From Branchiostoma floridae (Eukaryota; Chordata; Leptocardii; Amphioxiformes; Branchiostomatidae), in the NCBI RefSeq assembly GCF_000003815.2, contig NC_049991.1:13433438-13468761 (forward strand): a stretch of 35,324 nucleotides of DNA. The letters run 5' to 3'. Positions 23,354 through 32,699 of the stretch are shown in pieces. The notes beneath the pieces were generated by a model that ran no database searches, had not been told where the DNA came from, and worked only from the letters and a program-made list of their open reading frames with translations. A program made the position numbers and the translations under genes. The first letter of the stretch is position 1. Each line of letters begins with the position of its first letter.

Positions 23354-26300
23354 GATTACCCCACAAAAATGGAAGAAACACTTAGATTACTTGGACCTTG
23401 GTTGAAGAGAAACTCTCTCCATGGTATGCTAGTTACAAAACAAGGTCATGACAGAGACACATTGAACATGCAGGTCCTGGGAAGTAAGTGTCTATTTTCC
23501 CACATGTATTATTATATATATATAGGCACATGAGCCATATCTGGGTGAAGGTGCGGAACTTTAGGAGATCAGTTTTGGTAGGGCGACAATGTAAATGCTT
23601 GTGATGTAAGAAGTTTTGATTCTCATTAGGTGCTACATTAGATCTTTGGGGTGGTTACATAACCTACGAACTAATTCTATACAGCCTCTGGCCGACTTAA
23701 AAGATTTCAATCCAGATTACATGTGCACTCAGCAATAGGGAAAACCATTCAACATTGCTTACCATTGACGCCAGAGGCCAGGTTCAAGAATGATGCTGGT
23801 TTTAAAGCACCATAAAATCAATATATTCTGGGCGTATCTAAGTGCAAATGACAATTTATGCATGTACATCAGTGGATGTTTGATAAAGTCTAGAATCCAT
23901 AACTTTAAGAATACTTTTAGGTTGACACAGCCATATGAAAATTGTGTCTTTGAAATACAACCAATAGACGGCCAAATATCTTCAGTATGAATCTTTAGAC
24001 CAGATTTAGCTCTTCAAAAGTTGTTTTGTATTCATTTAATGTTACGATAGAAACACTGCATGATGACTGCATCTGAAAACCACATTTACTTGTTTCAATT
24101 GAATATTATTCATAACATGGGTTACATTTGGTAGACATAGAGGTGAAATTAGAAAGGACTGATTCTGCACTCTTCGTGATTATGATGCTGATTTGTTCTA
24201 AAAACAGCACAGAATGCATTAAAGCCATTAAGGATCTGTGTTCAATATGAAACATTCATCTGTTGGTTGTTTTGCATCCATTTGTTGACAGGACTGCTGA
24301 GTTCTCTAACATCACTTGCTGACGTACGAACCTTAAAATACCCTTAATATCACAGGACCTATGGCGGTAGGACAAACTTGAATTATTGCACATGTAGTAC
24401 CAGCATTTCCTGCAGTATGGCATTTGACACATTTCTTATGATCTAGCTCATTTCAACATGCACATTTTATTTCCTCAGATGGCCTCTCAGATGAAAGAGT
24501 GCACTCTTCCTCTAATCTTTTCTTTCCTAAGGCATTCTCAACTCACAATATGGAGAACAAAAGGCATAAAGTGACATTTTGCCTTTATCCCATCCTATCA
24601 AGATATCTGAAGCTGTTCAACAGCAGCAAACAGCAAATGCAGCAACTTCATGTTTGCAAGTTGGTGTATAAAATCTACATGCATATCTATTAGGCTATAC
24701 CTGCCCTTGGTACTGAAATGTTGCAAATTCAAAAAAATTTGGAGTGCAATTCATACAACTTACTTGATATGCATTGTACAACATACATCAACCTTATACA
24801 ACATTTGCTACACTGCTAGCATAAATCTCTGATAGGTAACGACAGCTATTTTGGAACCTGTCAACTAACTACTGTAAGTGATTAATCATAGTGACAGTGT
24901 ATGCAAAACTAACGGTAGCCCCATTAGCCCCTCATGACTGTTTGAATCCCACACTCTAACCCTCACCAGGAATAGCATCACAAAAATAACTCCCTCAGAC
25001 AGTGTGGAATAGTCCCCAATCCATCTACTGTAAATGTCATGGAGTGGAGAAATTAGCAAGACCAGAAAGGGAACTTGGAGAGGTAATTTCTTACTTCGAA
25101 ATCACCAATTAGATTATGAGCAGAAAAGTCATGCAAGTAAAAAGTCACCTTCAATTTGTTTATTTCATATTGTGCTTGCCTCTTGAGATGAAATATTCAT
25201 GAAGATTACTTTCATACAGTGTGTAGCATTTTTATCAGACACTTGAATTCACAATGTCAGAGCAAATGTGGGTTCCTGCATCATGACTTTGTTTGGACAC
25301 TGAAGGAACTTTATTTGTTTTTGTCAGTGCCATTATTGTACTCCTTTATTCAAGACATCAAAGTCTACTTTTTTATATATGTCATTAAGATTTTAGGGTA
25401 TCATTTAGCAAAGGACTTCAGAAATACAAATAAAGCTCTTTTGATACCCCCCTACCCTTGATTATTCCACAGCTATACTATGGTAGTAGAAACATGTATG
25501 GAATGCATAAAGATTTGCTTTAGTTTTGATTAACAAGCAAACACCATGCTCATAAATGTTTTACAGCTCTCTATTCAAATCATCCTTTATGATGAAATCC
25601 TGATGCAGAGTTATAAAAACTGCTGTAACCAAGTCACAACATTCTAATTTTATCTGTTTGCCTCGGCTATAGCCTGCACTTTACAATCATTGTAAAATCA
25701 GGAGTTTTCAGTAGACCCTTTAGCATCATAGGCCAAGTTATGAGAAACATAAACATACAGGTACTATAATGTCCAGTATCTGTTACTCCCACACAGATGA
25801 AGGGCATTGAGATTTCATGTTGCAGCAGGAACAGTACTGAATTCGATATTCCTTTCCTTGGTGCTGAAAAGCTGTTTTTCAACAACAGCACTGCCGAGCT
25901 AGAGGCCTTTAACGGGTACTTTGACTCTGCGCTGGACAGATTTAATCAAACCAGTTTATCATCTATAGAAAGCAAAAATGGCTGTCCCTTTGGTTAAATC
26001 CTTTATGTTATACCTAAGCAAAGCTCACTGTGACAAGCCATGATACCAAACATTTTGCCCACCATTGCTGTACCTCAAAGTAATACATCTACGAAAAAGA
26101 GTGGCAGTTACTAGTCTCTAGAGACAGATTTTAAAGTTTATATGGAACGTACAAAAACCTTCCCGTTCACTTTTGATATGTGGAAAATGCCATGACATTT
26201 TGGTCTATAATATTCTGGCATCAAAACCACCTGGATCCGTTCCAGCTATTGACAACTCACAGAAAAGAAATGGCATAGCTGCATTGGTATAGAGCTGGAT

Positions 26301-26490
26301 TACCACTAAGCGACACATGGATCTGTCACATATCCCTCTGGGCTGCTGTAGATACAGAAATCAATGGACATTTGATTCTTTGTCACTCTGTCTTTTCCTT
26401 TTTTTAAGAGAGATAAATACCACCATTGGCATGTGCGGGGTACTGCCAAGTGTCTGATCCTTATCTGACAGAGCCACAGTAACACTGTGG

Positions 26491-26829
26491 TTGACAGTCC
26501 TCCAAAATCGAAATGTTATGGTCAATGCTCAGAAAAGGGATCAATGGAAATTGTGCATAAGTAAGAAGGCCCTAGGGAAAGGTCAAACATTGTCATTGGT
26601 TTCTCTTACAAAGGACTTACTAGCTGCTACTAGGGGTCGTGGCAGGCCGAGAAAAACCTGGACGGAGTGTGTCAGGAAGGACATGAAGGTGTGCAGTCTC
26701 ACAGGTGTCAACCCACAGGACAGAGCCACATGGAGACTTGGTGTGAAGACTGGCTGACTGCTGCCTACCCCTGCATCAGGGATTCCAGCAGCAGTATAAT
26801 CAAGCAACGGATAGTGAAGTGAAGTGAAG
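26491..26829 (+). mobile_element. 3' remnant of a non-LTR (LINE) retrotransposon ORF2 and tail
   Basis: An 88-codon frame (26491-26757) carries the kind of C-terminal tail seen in many LINE-type reverse-transcriptase proteins. RGRGRPRKTW is at residues 48-57, followed by a basic/acidic segment (VRKDMK) and DRATWR at 77-82. No reverse-transcriptase or endonuclease core is present, so the copy is 5'-truncated, as is typical of target-primed insertions. After the stop, a short 3' UTR leads to three GTGAA units (26814-26828), a plausible repeat tail. The element lies antisense to the channel gene. The first ~40 codons of the frame are less recognisable and may be diverged ORF2 or flanking sequence. 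Confidence 0.7.
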
Positions 26830-26838
26830 CTACATGCA

Positions 26839-26903
26839 TGGTCCGGTAGTTAGTGACCCAGCTTCTGGGACAGATGGTCAGGAGTTTAAATCTCAGCTAA
26901 TGT
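26839..26903 (+). repeat. tRNA-derived SINE-like relic
   Basis: Immediately after the LINE tail, GGTCCGGTAGTTAGTGAC resembles the A-box half of a tRNA-Glu-like sequence. About 30 nt later AGGAGTTTAAATCTC resembles a decayed B box (GGTTCGAATCC type). The spacing fits a Pol III internal promoter. The bases do not fold into a convincing functional tRNA, so this is at most a SINE fragment. Confidence 0.3.
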
Positions 26904-27637
26904 TGTGCACCAAACTTGCATGAGGCTTGAAAAGAGTTAATCTAATATATACAGCCTTGTGCCTGCAAAAGTTAGTTGGATAGGTGTGTTATACTGGTTA
27001 TATAATAATGATAATCCATGGTTCAGTGCCCTCACTGCTCCTTGCACTAGGAGGATTTCCCATGTAGATTCATCCTATACATAAAGAATATAAGTCTGTC
27101 TTTCCTGTAACAGCCATGTAGAAGACTGGCTTTCAGTTGGCAAATCAACCTGCTTTTAGAAAAGCTCTTTATTTCCCAGACCTCTCCCTCTGTTTTGCTC
27201 TTGCTCAGAGTATGGGGCTTGGAAAGGCACAGAGTCACCATGTCCAATATTGCCCGTAATTAATTTTATAGCTGCATTAGTATCTACAATAAAGAAGAAT
27301 CTCATTACATGCTGTAGAAGGCAGGATGACACATTAAGTCAAGAGAGTTAACATTATATGCAAACATGACTGTCTAGACTATACAAACATGTGCAGTGCA
27401 TAATAATTCAGAGATTATCACTTCTAATCAAACAAAAGTCAGGATTAATTCACCTGCCAATACTTCAGGGGATAAGATATTTAACATGTTGATGGCAGAA
27501 TATTGCAACAGCAGAGGTGCATCAAAGTTCAAACAACTTGAATGAATGCAAACCAACTTAAGCAGAATAGTTGAACGTCAGCTTACAAATTTAGCTCCTT
27601 ATACGGATCCTGACTGAAACTCGACAAAGCTCTTGGC
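26904..27637. other. Noncoding stretch, nothing recognised
   Basis: AT-rich intronic sequence downstream of the LINE/SINE remnants. The minus ORF at 27047-27247 has no recognisable domain. No repeat, RNA gene or exon was recognised. Confidence 0.5.
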
Positions 27638-27693
27638 AATCTTTCCCAGAAACCCGCCTGTAATCTTTCCCGGAAACCCATTGCAGTCTTTCC
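27638..27693. repeat. Short tandem repeat of a ~24-bp unit
   Basis: AATCTTTCCCAGAAACCC (27638-27655) recurs as AATCTTTCCCGGAAACCC (27662-27679), and a truncated third copy (AGTCTTTCC) lies at 27685-27693. It sits directly beside the inverted repeat at 27715-27865 and may be part of the same element. Confidence 0.6.
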
Positions 27694-27714
27694 AAGCTTG
27701 TTTCTGACGGAGAA

Positions 27715-27865
27715 AAGCTGTTTTTGAAGGGGTTCCAGCTGGTAAAGGAATAAGTTTAAAAAGAAAGTAGTTTTACTATTTAATGTTCATCAGAAAACTA
27801 CTTTCTTTTTAAATGTTCTTTCTGCACCAGCAAAGTAACAGCAGGAATCCTGACAAAAACAGCTT
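27715..27865. repeat. Long inverted repeat with a perfect 20-bp inner stem
   Basis: TTTAAAAAGAAAGTAGTTTT (27755-27774) is matched exactly by its reverse complement at 27794-27813 across a 19-nt loop. Homology continues imperfectly outward: AAGCTGTTTTTG at 27715 and a GGTTCCAGCTG-like block pair with the right arm to 27865, with about 12 extra nt on the right. Arms of about 60 and 72 nt suggest a MITE/foldback element, and a transcript would form a long hairpin. No target-site duplication was confirmed. Confidence 0.65.
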
Positions 27866-30829
27866 GGTAGGCCTCCCTAAAAAACACTTCACAGACATCT
27901 CTCAGACCTCCTATTGGCAATTAACAGGTGGTTCTTGTCAAAGGTATCCTGACATGAGTGTTGATGAGCAGGAATTCCCTTGAGTGTTAACTGATCACTC
28001 AGAGACACTGGAGGTTTCTCTCAGTGCCATTATCTACTATCCGTGTGGGCGGGAAACCTCCCACCTGTCCTTAAGAAGTGCCTAACTTGGATCCTTAAAA
28101 ATCCATGATAGGGTGCACAAGAGCAACACACAAAAATATGTTAAACTTTGAGTCCAGGCTTGAATTTCTGCCTCACTGTTGTGTGACTTTTCCAGACATT
28201 TTCCAAACTATGGAGCCAAGGAGAGATACTGTATCCTATGCTAGTATAAGACTAAGCTGCTTATTCACACCTCCATTTTTCACCAAAGGGATACATGTAA
28301 ACTGATTAGTGAAAACGACTCCTTCGTTGCCATTTTCCCTCCACATTCCTCTAGCCAGGATGTTATGTTTGCATACATGTAGGAGTTGCTAAGTAATCAT
28401 TTGTGGAGGTAGGGGAAAGAATCAGATGTAACATCTGGCATACTGAAAACCAATCATCAGCAGGATGATTATTCAACCTTTCCCTTTTGGTTTCGTCAAA
28501 CCGACAGTGACAACCAACCATTTCTAGAAAATCAATGAGATCAATGTACAAATCACAATATCAAACAGACTGTACTACTGTAACTGTCTTTGTGTTTTTG
28601 TAACTATAGCTATTTTGGTGATTTCAATGAATTGAGGAAATGATGCATCTGATGTTTCTCTTGAACTCTCAATGAAAGATAGACACTTCTAAATATGTAC
28701 TTTATATATATGATAATAGTTACATTCATTTACATTTTAATTCTGACTAAAACTGGACAAATGCAATGTTAAACAACCCTCAGTGTTGTTAGAATCCAGC
28801 CATGAATATAACTTGACATCTGCCTTGTATATACAACATTTATATGGCAGCACTCCATGAAGGATTTCTCAGCAAGACAGCACTTGGCTGACCTTCCCGA
28901 CCGACAGTGATAAAAAAGTCATGAGTTACAATGTCCTCATGAAATAAGCATCATCACCTATCAATATTGTATGAAAAAGGTCTCTGTCTTTAAGTGGTGG
29001 AATAAAACACTTGGAGGAGCTACAGAAACTCTCCAGCAGATGGACATGTTACAGATGGGGTATGAGCAAGCAGTCAAAAGGAAATTGTGACTCAGAATTA
29101 CTTTCAATGAAATTGAGGTGCTTATGCAACATGTTCCATTAGACTACTTGATGACAAATTTTCCCTTAACTAAACAAGACCTATGGCATATTTTCTGAAT
29201 CAAATTTCTATATTCATTGAGATGCAAATCGAAATAATGAGAATCTATCTGAGCAGTGCTTAAAAGAATGTAGTTTCGTACATACATGATAATACTGGTA
29301 GGCTTTACTAGAATTTCCTTACTTCTATTATTTCTAGTATCCACTGCATGGTTTATCCTAGCTTATAATCATGGCAAATGTGGTTAGATGGTATTATGTG
29401 TATGTTGTACGTGCATTGGTGCACGTACACACTTTTCTGTGCATGACACCCTGAAATGGCTTTGCAAGCAGGAAGAGTTGAGATTGATTGTGTTTGAATT
29501 GTTGCCATACAAAGGTCATTTCCTTCAACAAATTCTAAATAAAACTATAAAAGTAATATCAAAAAGAAGCATACTAAAAAATCAAGCTTGCTACTCAAAA
29601 AAATGCCTCAAGGTAATTCAAGTTGTTATTCAAGTCAGCTAATTAAAAGTATTGGGTACACGCCCTCCTCTTTCAAACCTATATAAGACTTATCCCTATT
29701 TCTTAAGCACTTGTAATGTTCCTTAAGATAACACCAGGTTCCGTAAATTCAAATTTTACCTTCAAACTTTGGACAATTGGGCCTTCAAGTCATTAGAAAG
29801 CCCCATAAACGGCCTCTAGCTTCTCCAACCTTGAGATAATGAGCTTAGTTTGCAGTTTGTTTAAAAAATGCTCCTCACAGATTGGTGGTACTTTGGACTA
29901 ATTTCTGCACAGTGGAGCAGCATATTGAAGCTTTTTGGACGTTTTGATGTGTCTGTACTTTCCTGCCCAAGCTGCTATAATGGCGTACCTGGCGTGAAGG
30001 AGACAGCTGGGTTCTAAGACATTTGTGGCACCAAATGGGGTGGAAACTGTAAAAGTGTAGACAGGGCTGGCTTCCTGCCAAAAAACAGCGGACCGATCTG
30101 TCCCAGCTTCTGCATTGACATTAGAGTGAAATGATTCTTTTGTGCAAAATCGTCTCTTTCGGCTTTAAAAAAGATATTGTAAAATGTTAGCAGGACAATA
30201 AAAGCAAAATGTAACTGACGGAAACTTATTTCTGATATTTTGAATAATGAAGCAGACAAGCAGCCTTAATGTCAAATGCAATCTGTAAATGTCAGAATTG
30301 ATGAGGAAATGAATTTAGTCACATTCATAAACATATATGAGGAGAGATGCTGAAGACGAGACAGACTGTCTCAAAAGAAAATGTCACTGATTCTAGATAA
30401 GAAATTGATGAGAGAAGATGGAATGTTGAAGGTGACATGTGATAGTTGTGCACATTCTTGACTGTTACATTTACAAACAAATTGAAATGGCCTTTTACGA
30501 TCAGCATGGTCTCAGATGTAGCCATGCATGCTAGTGTGCAGTGACTGTTCCCAACTTTCAAAATTTTCAAGTAAGATTTGGTATTCCACTAACTTTTCTG
30601 AACTTGTATTTTCTATACTTATCATGCATGAGAGCTGTTTCTCAAAAGGTTTCTGAAAGAAATGTACCATTCTGTACAGTCAATAATTGTTTTCATTTGA
30701 AATATTCAACTCTTTTTTCCTTGAAGATCTAAAAGAAAACATGTTTTGACCAATTTTATCCCATTAGATTTTTGACAACCTCATCTGACCCTTGGTGCAA
30801 AGCAAGCAAAAATTTCCCCGCTTGTTATG
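27866..30829. other. Noncoding stretch, nothing recognised
   Basis: About 3 kb of AT-rich DNA. Frames such as 29388-29642 (plus) and 30014-30259 (minus) show no family motif, and I take them as chance. No tRNA, repeat array or splice-bounded coding segment was recognised. Confidence 0.5.
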
Positions 30830-30905
30830 GTCACCGGCTCTTGCATAAAAGCAGACATTGCGGAAAATCCAATCAGGCCCTGCAGTTATGGCCTGAGCCG
30901 GTGAC
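30830..30905. repeat. GC-rich nested hairpin
   Basis: GTCACCGGCTC (30830-30840) pairs perfectly with GAGCCGGTGAC (30895-30905). Inside it TCAGGCC (30873-30879) can pair with GGCCTGA (30890-30896), which partly competes with the outer stem. It is GC-richer than the surrounding DNA. Its function is unknown. Confidence 0.5.
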
Positions 30906-32315
30906 TGCCGCAGGACCCCAGGCATCCACAGGAGCCATTACTGCTCACAGACATAGATCTTATGCAACGGTCACCCCTGCCTGTTTTTCTCTGACAGATA
31001 CATAATCCTAGTTCACCTTTATTAATGAGGTAACCTTTATCTGTTGTTTAAAAAAAAAGGTATTATTATTGATGGATAGCAAGTCAACAGACTGTGGTTT
31101 AAAATCACAATATTTTCAAAACAGTGCAGTTTGAAAACACTGTCCATTGACTTGATACCCCGAAATACCCTGTTTTAAATTCAAAACTATATAATCATAT
31201 ATAGTCAACAACAATCTAACGCTACGTTTGCTTCATATGTTATCCTACACCACAAAAATGTAAGTTCTTAGCACATTTTGGGAAAACAACCCCCCAAAAA
31301 ATCCAATATCATTCTTGATGCTCCTGCAACCTTGCCTTCCAATTATCTAGGGCACAATGAAAGATTAGCTCTGTCACAGCTAGATCAGTATGTGTCACTG
31401 CTGTCCTTATTGCAGTCCTGTAGACGAATACCCCGGATCAAACTTGATAGTAAGCATCATGCATCACCATAATCCCTCTTTCCTGACAAAGCTTAGTAAC
31501 TTGTCAACTGCAGGTGCATTGAACCTCTTTCGCTGCACTAGTCTACACAATTGCAAGAATATATGAAAAAGCTATTTTGAGTTACATTGTACATGACATT
31601 GTATGCTACTTTGAATTCAGTATGTAACCTACAGGATTATGTGTCGGTGGAAAAAAGCTCACCGCCATGTGAATGATACATGTCTGCGCTATGAAATTTT
31701 CATGGTCTCTTGCAATCCTCTTTCAGATGCACACTTGAAAAGGGTAATTGAGGCATAAGACTGCCCATGCCGTCCAAGCCAACCCCAATTTACGGCAGCA
31801 GAAGAATTCACAGAGAAGTCCAGAAGGAGTTTGCTAATATTCAGGTCAGGCTGGAAGACAGCATGAAAGGAGAGCTGCATGTCACATGGGGCAGTGTTGG
31901 AAGGACCAGGTGTGGCATCCATACAGATAATTACCAGGCAATCATCTTCACAGTTTCTGCCTGTATAACATTATGCATCTAGGACAGGACAACTGTGTTG
32001 GGCGACCGCTACTGAATCTCAATTGTTCCATGAAATGCCACCAGACTGAGTGTAGTGCAATCACGTACAACAGATAAGTTTGCAACATCAAGTCTGCTAA
32101 AGTCTAAAGTTGCTGCATCATTCTGTATCAGCTGTATCAGACCAACTGTAGCTACTGACAATTTGAGACTGCGACTATCAGCATGAAGCTGCTTCAACAC
32201 CATGCCCTTGTGGCAACCCACTCTGCACAATTCATCATTTCATGCCAGGATGTATTTATGTGTTGGAACCGGGGCTGGCTGAATTGGTTCTTTATCGGCT
32301 CATCCCCTTCCATTT
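30906..32315. other. Noncoding stretch, nothing recognised
   Basis: Intronic or 5'-flank sequence. Overlapping ORFs on both strands at 31689-31982 and the minus ORF at 32009-32230 have no recognisable domain. No repeat was recognised. Confidence 0.5.
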
Positions 32316-32321
32316 CACGTG
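32316..32321. promoter_or_regulatory. CACGTG E-box
   Basis: Perfect palindromic E-box at the edge of a locally CpG-richer block (about 32316-32520), downstream of the minus-strand promoter-like block. CACGTG is a known bHLH/bHLH-Zip site. Function here is inferred from context only. Confidence 0.3.
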
Positions 32322-32459
32322 CCATGATGACCACTTTCCTTGTTAGTTGCCGACGGCAGCTTCACAAGGCGGTTCATGGCAATATCTCCACTATCAGCGC
32401 CTTCCGACAACTGTCCGCTCCGCTGAGCAGCGCCGTCCTGCATGACCTTGCTGCCATGA

Positions 32460-32467
32460 TGACGTCA
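32460..32467. promoter_or_regulatory. Perfect palindromic CRE (TGACGTCA)
   Basis: TGACGTCA is the full consensus site for CREB/ATF factors. It lies about 130 bp downstream of the predicted minus-strand transcription start, in the CpG-richer block. A calcium-channel gene with a calcium/cAMP-responsive element would be biologically sensible, but this is inference. Confidence 0.4.
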
Positions 32468-32521
32468 ATTCCTACTGTCTGGAGCCCCATTACACCCAGG
32501 GCGTGCTCGGGAGGGGCTTAC

Positions 32522-32593
32522 CATAATCTGTTTCTTCTTCCAGCCATTTTATCTGAGCGATAAGGTATTACCACGCATGAAAGGTGACGGGAT
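32522..32593 (-). other. Candidate first exon: 5' leader, ATG in good context, GTAAGC donor
   Basis: About 30 bp downstream of the TATA box, transcription would start near 32593 (estimated from spacing only). An ATG at 32547-32545 lies in a favourable context (AAAATGG) and opens M-A-G-R-R-N-R-L. After 26 nt an ATG|GTAAGC splice donor follows at 32522/32521, the same donor hexamer as used after the S1-S3 exon. If unspliced, the frame closes at TAA one codon later and would be a 9-codon upstream ORF. I could not identify the next exon, so linkage to the Cav3 gene on the same strand is unproven. Confidence 0.35.
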
Positions 32594-32615
32594 ACAAGAG
32601 GGAGCTGAGATGCAC

Positions 32616-32623
32616 TTTATATA
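32616..32623 (-). promoter_or_regulatory. TATA box (TATATAAA)
   Basis: Consensus TATATAAA on the minus strand, 21 bp downstream of the GC box and 57 bp downstream of the CCAAT box. The spacing is textbook for a Pol II core promoter with a start near 32593. Confidence 0.5.
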
Positions 32624-32643
32624 GTACATCACCTTCTCCCCTG

Positions 32644-32651
32644 CTCCGCCC
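32644..32651 (-). promoter_or_regulatory. GC box (GGGCGGAG)
   Basis: Sp1/KLF-type GC box on the minus strand between the CCAAT and TATA boxes. GGGCGG is uncommon in this AT-rich window, which strengthens the case for the promoter-like block. Confidence 0.45.
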
Positions 32652-32679
32652 AAGTTTTCTTTGAGTTGCACAATCTTCT

Positions 32680-32684
32680 ATTGG
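32680..32684 (-). promoter_or_regulatory. CCAAT box
   Basis: CCAAT on the minus strand (GCTCCAATAG) about 87-91 bp upstream of the predicted start, the classic NF-Y position. Alone it would be meaningless; its weight comes from its ordered spacing with the GC and TATA boxes. Confidence 0.4.
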
Positions 32685-32699
32685 AGCAACGGAGAATCA

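Larger units (their letters stand above)
7283..26490 (-). other. Upstream long intron or 5' flank, no recognised exon
   Basis: About 19 kb of AT-rich sequence upstream of the S1-S3 exon, inferred to be the minor-class intron. The conserved Cav3 N-terminal block (Trp-Cys followed about eight residues later by Asn-Pro at the splice) was searched for in minus-strand frames at GCACCA/ACACCA words and not found. Structures listed separately are the foldback at 11063-11196, the homeodomain-site palindrome at 18615-18669 and the U12-like donor at 23344-23353. A short TA run occurs at about 23515-23523. All ORFs over 60 codons here look like chance. Confidence 0.6.

Noticed and set aside
24110-24130. 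Minus-strand Cys-Asn-Pro (TGTAACCC) followed by ATGTTATG, considered as the end of the missing N-terminal exon
   Set aside because: The following bases do not match a U12 donor (ATATCCTT), and the upstream peptide does not resemble Cav3.
26474-26490. CCACAGT-AAC-ACTGTGG hairpin as a terminator or regulatory signal
   Set aside because: A 7-bp stem in eukaryotic intronic DNA at the edge of the LINE remnant. No T-run or other functional context.
32183-32563. 126-codon plus-strand ORF
   Set aside because: No recognisable domain. It overlaps the CpG-richer block and the minus-strand promoter candidate. Its length is possible by chance in GC-richer DNA.
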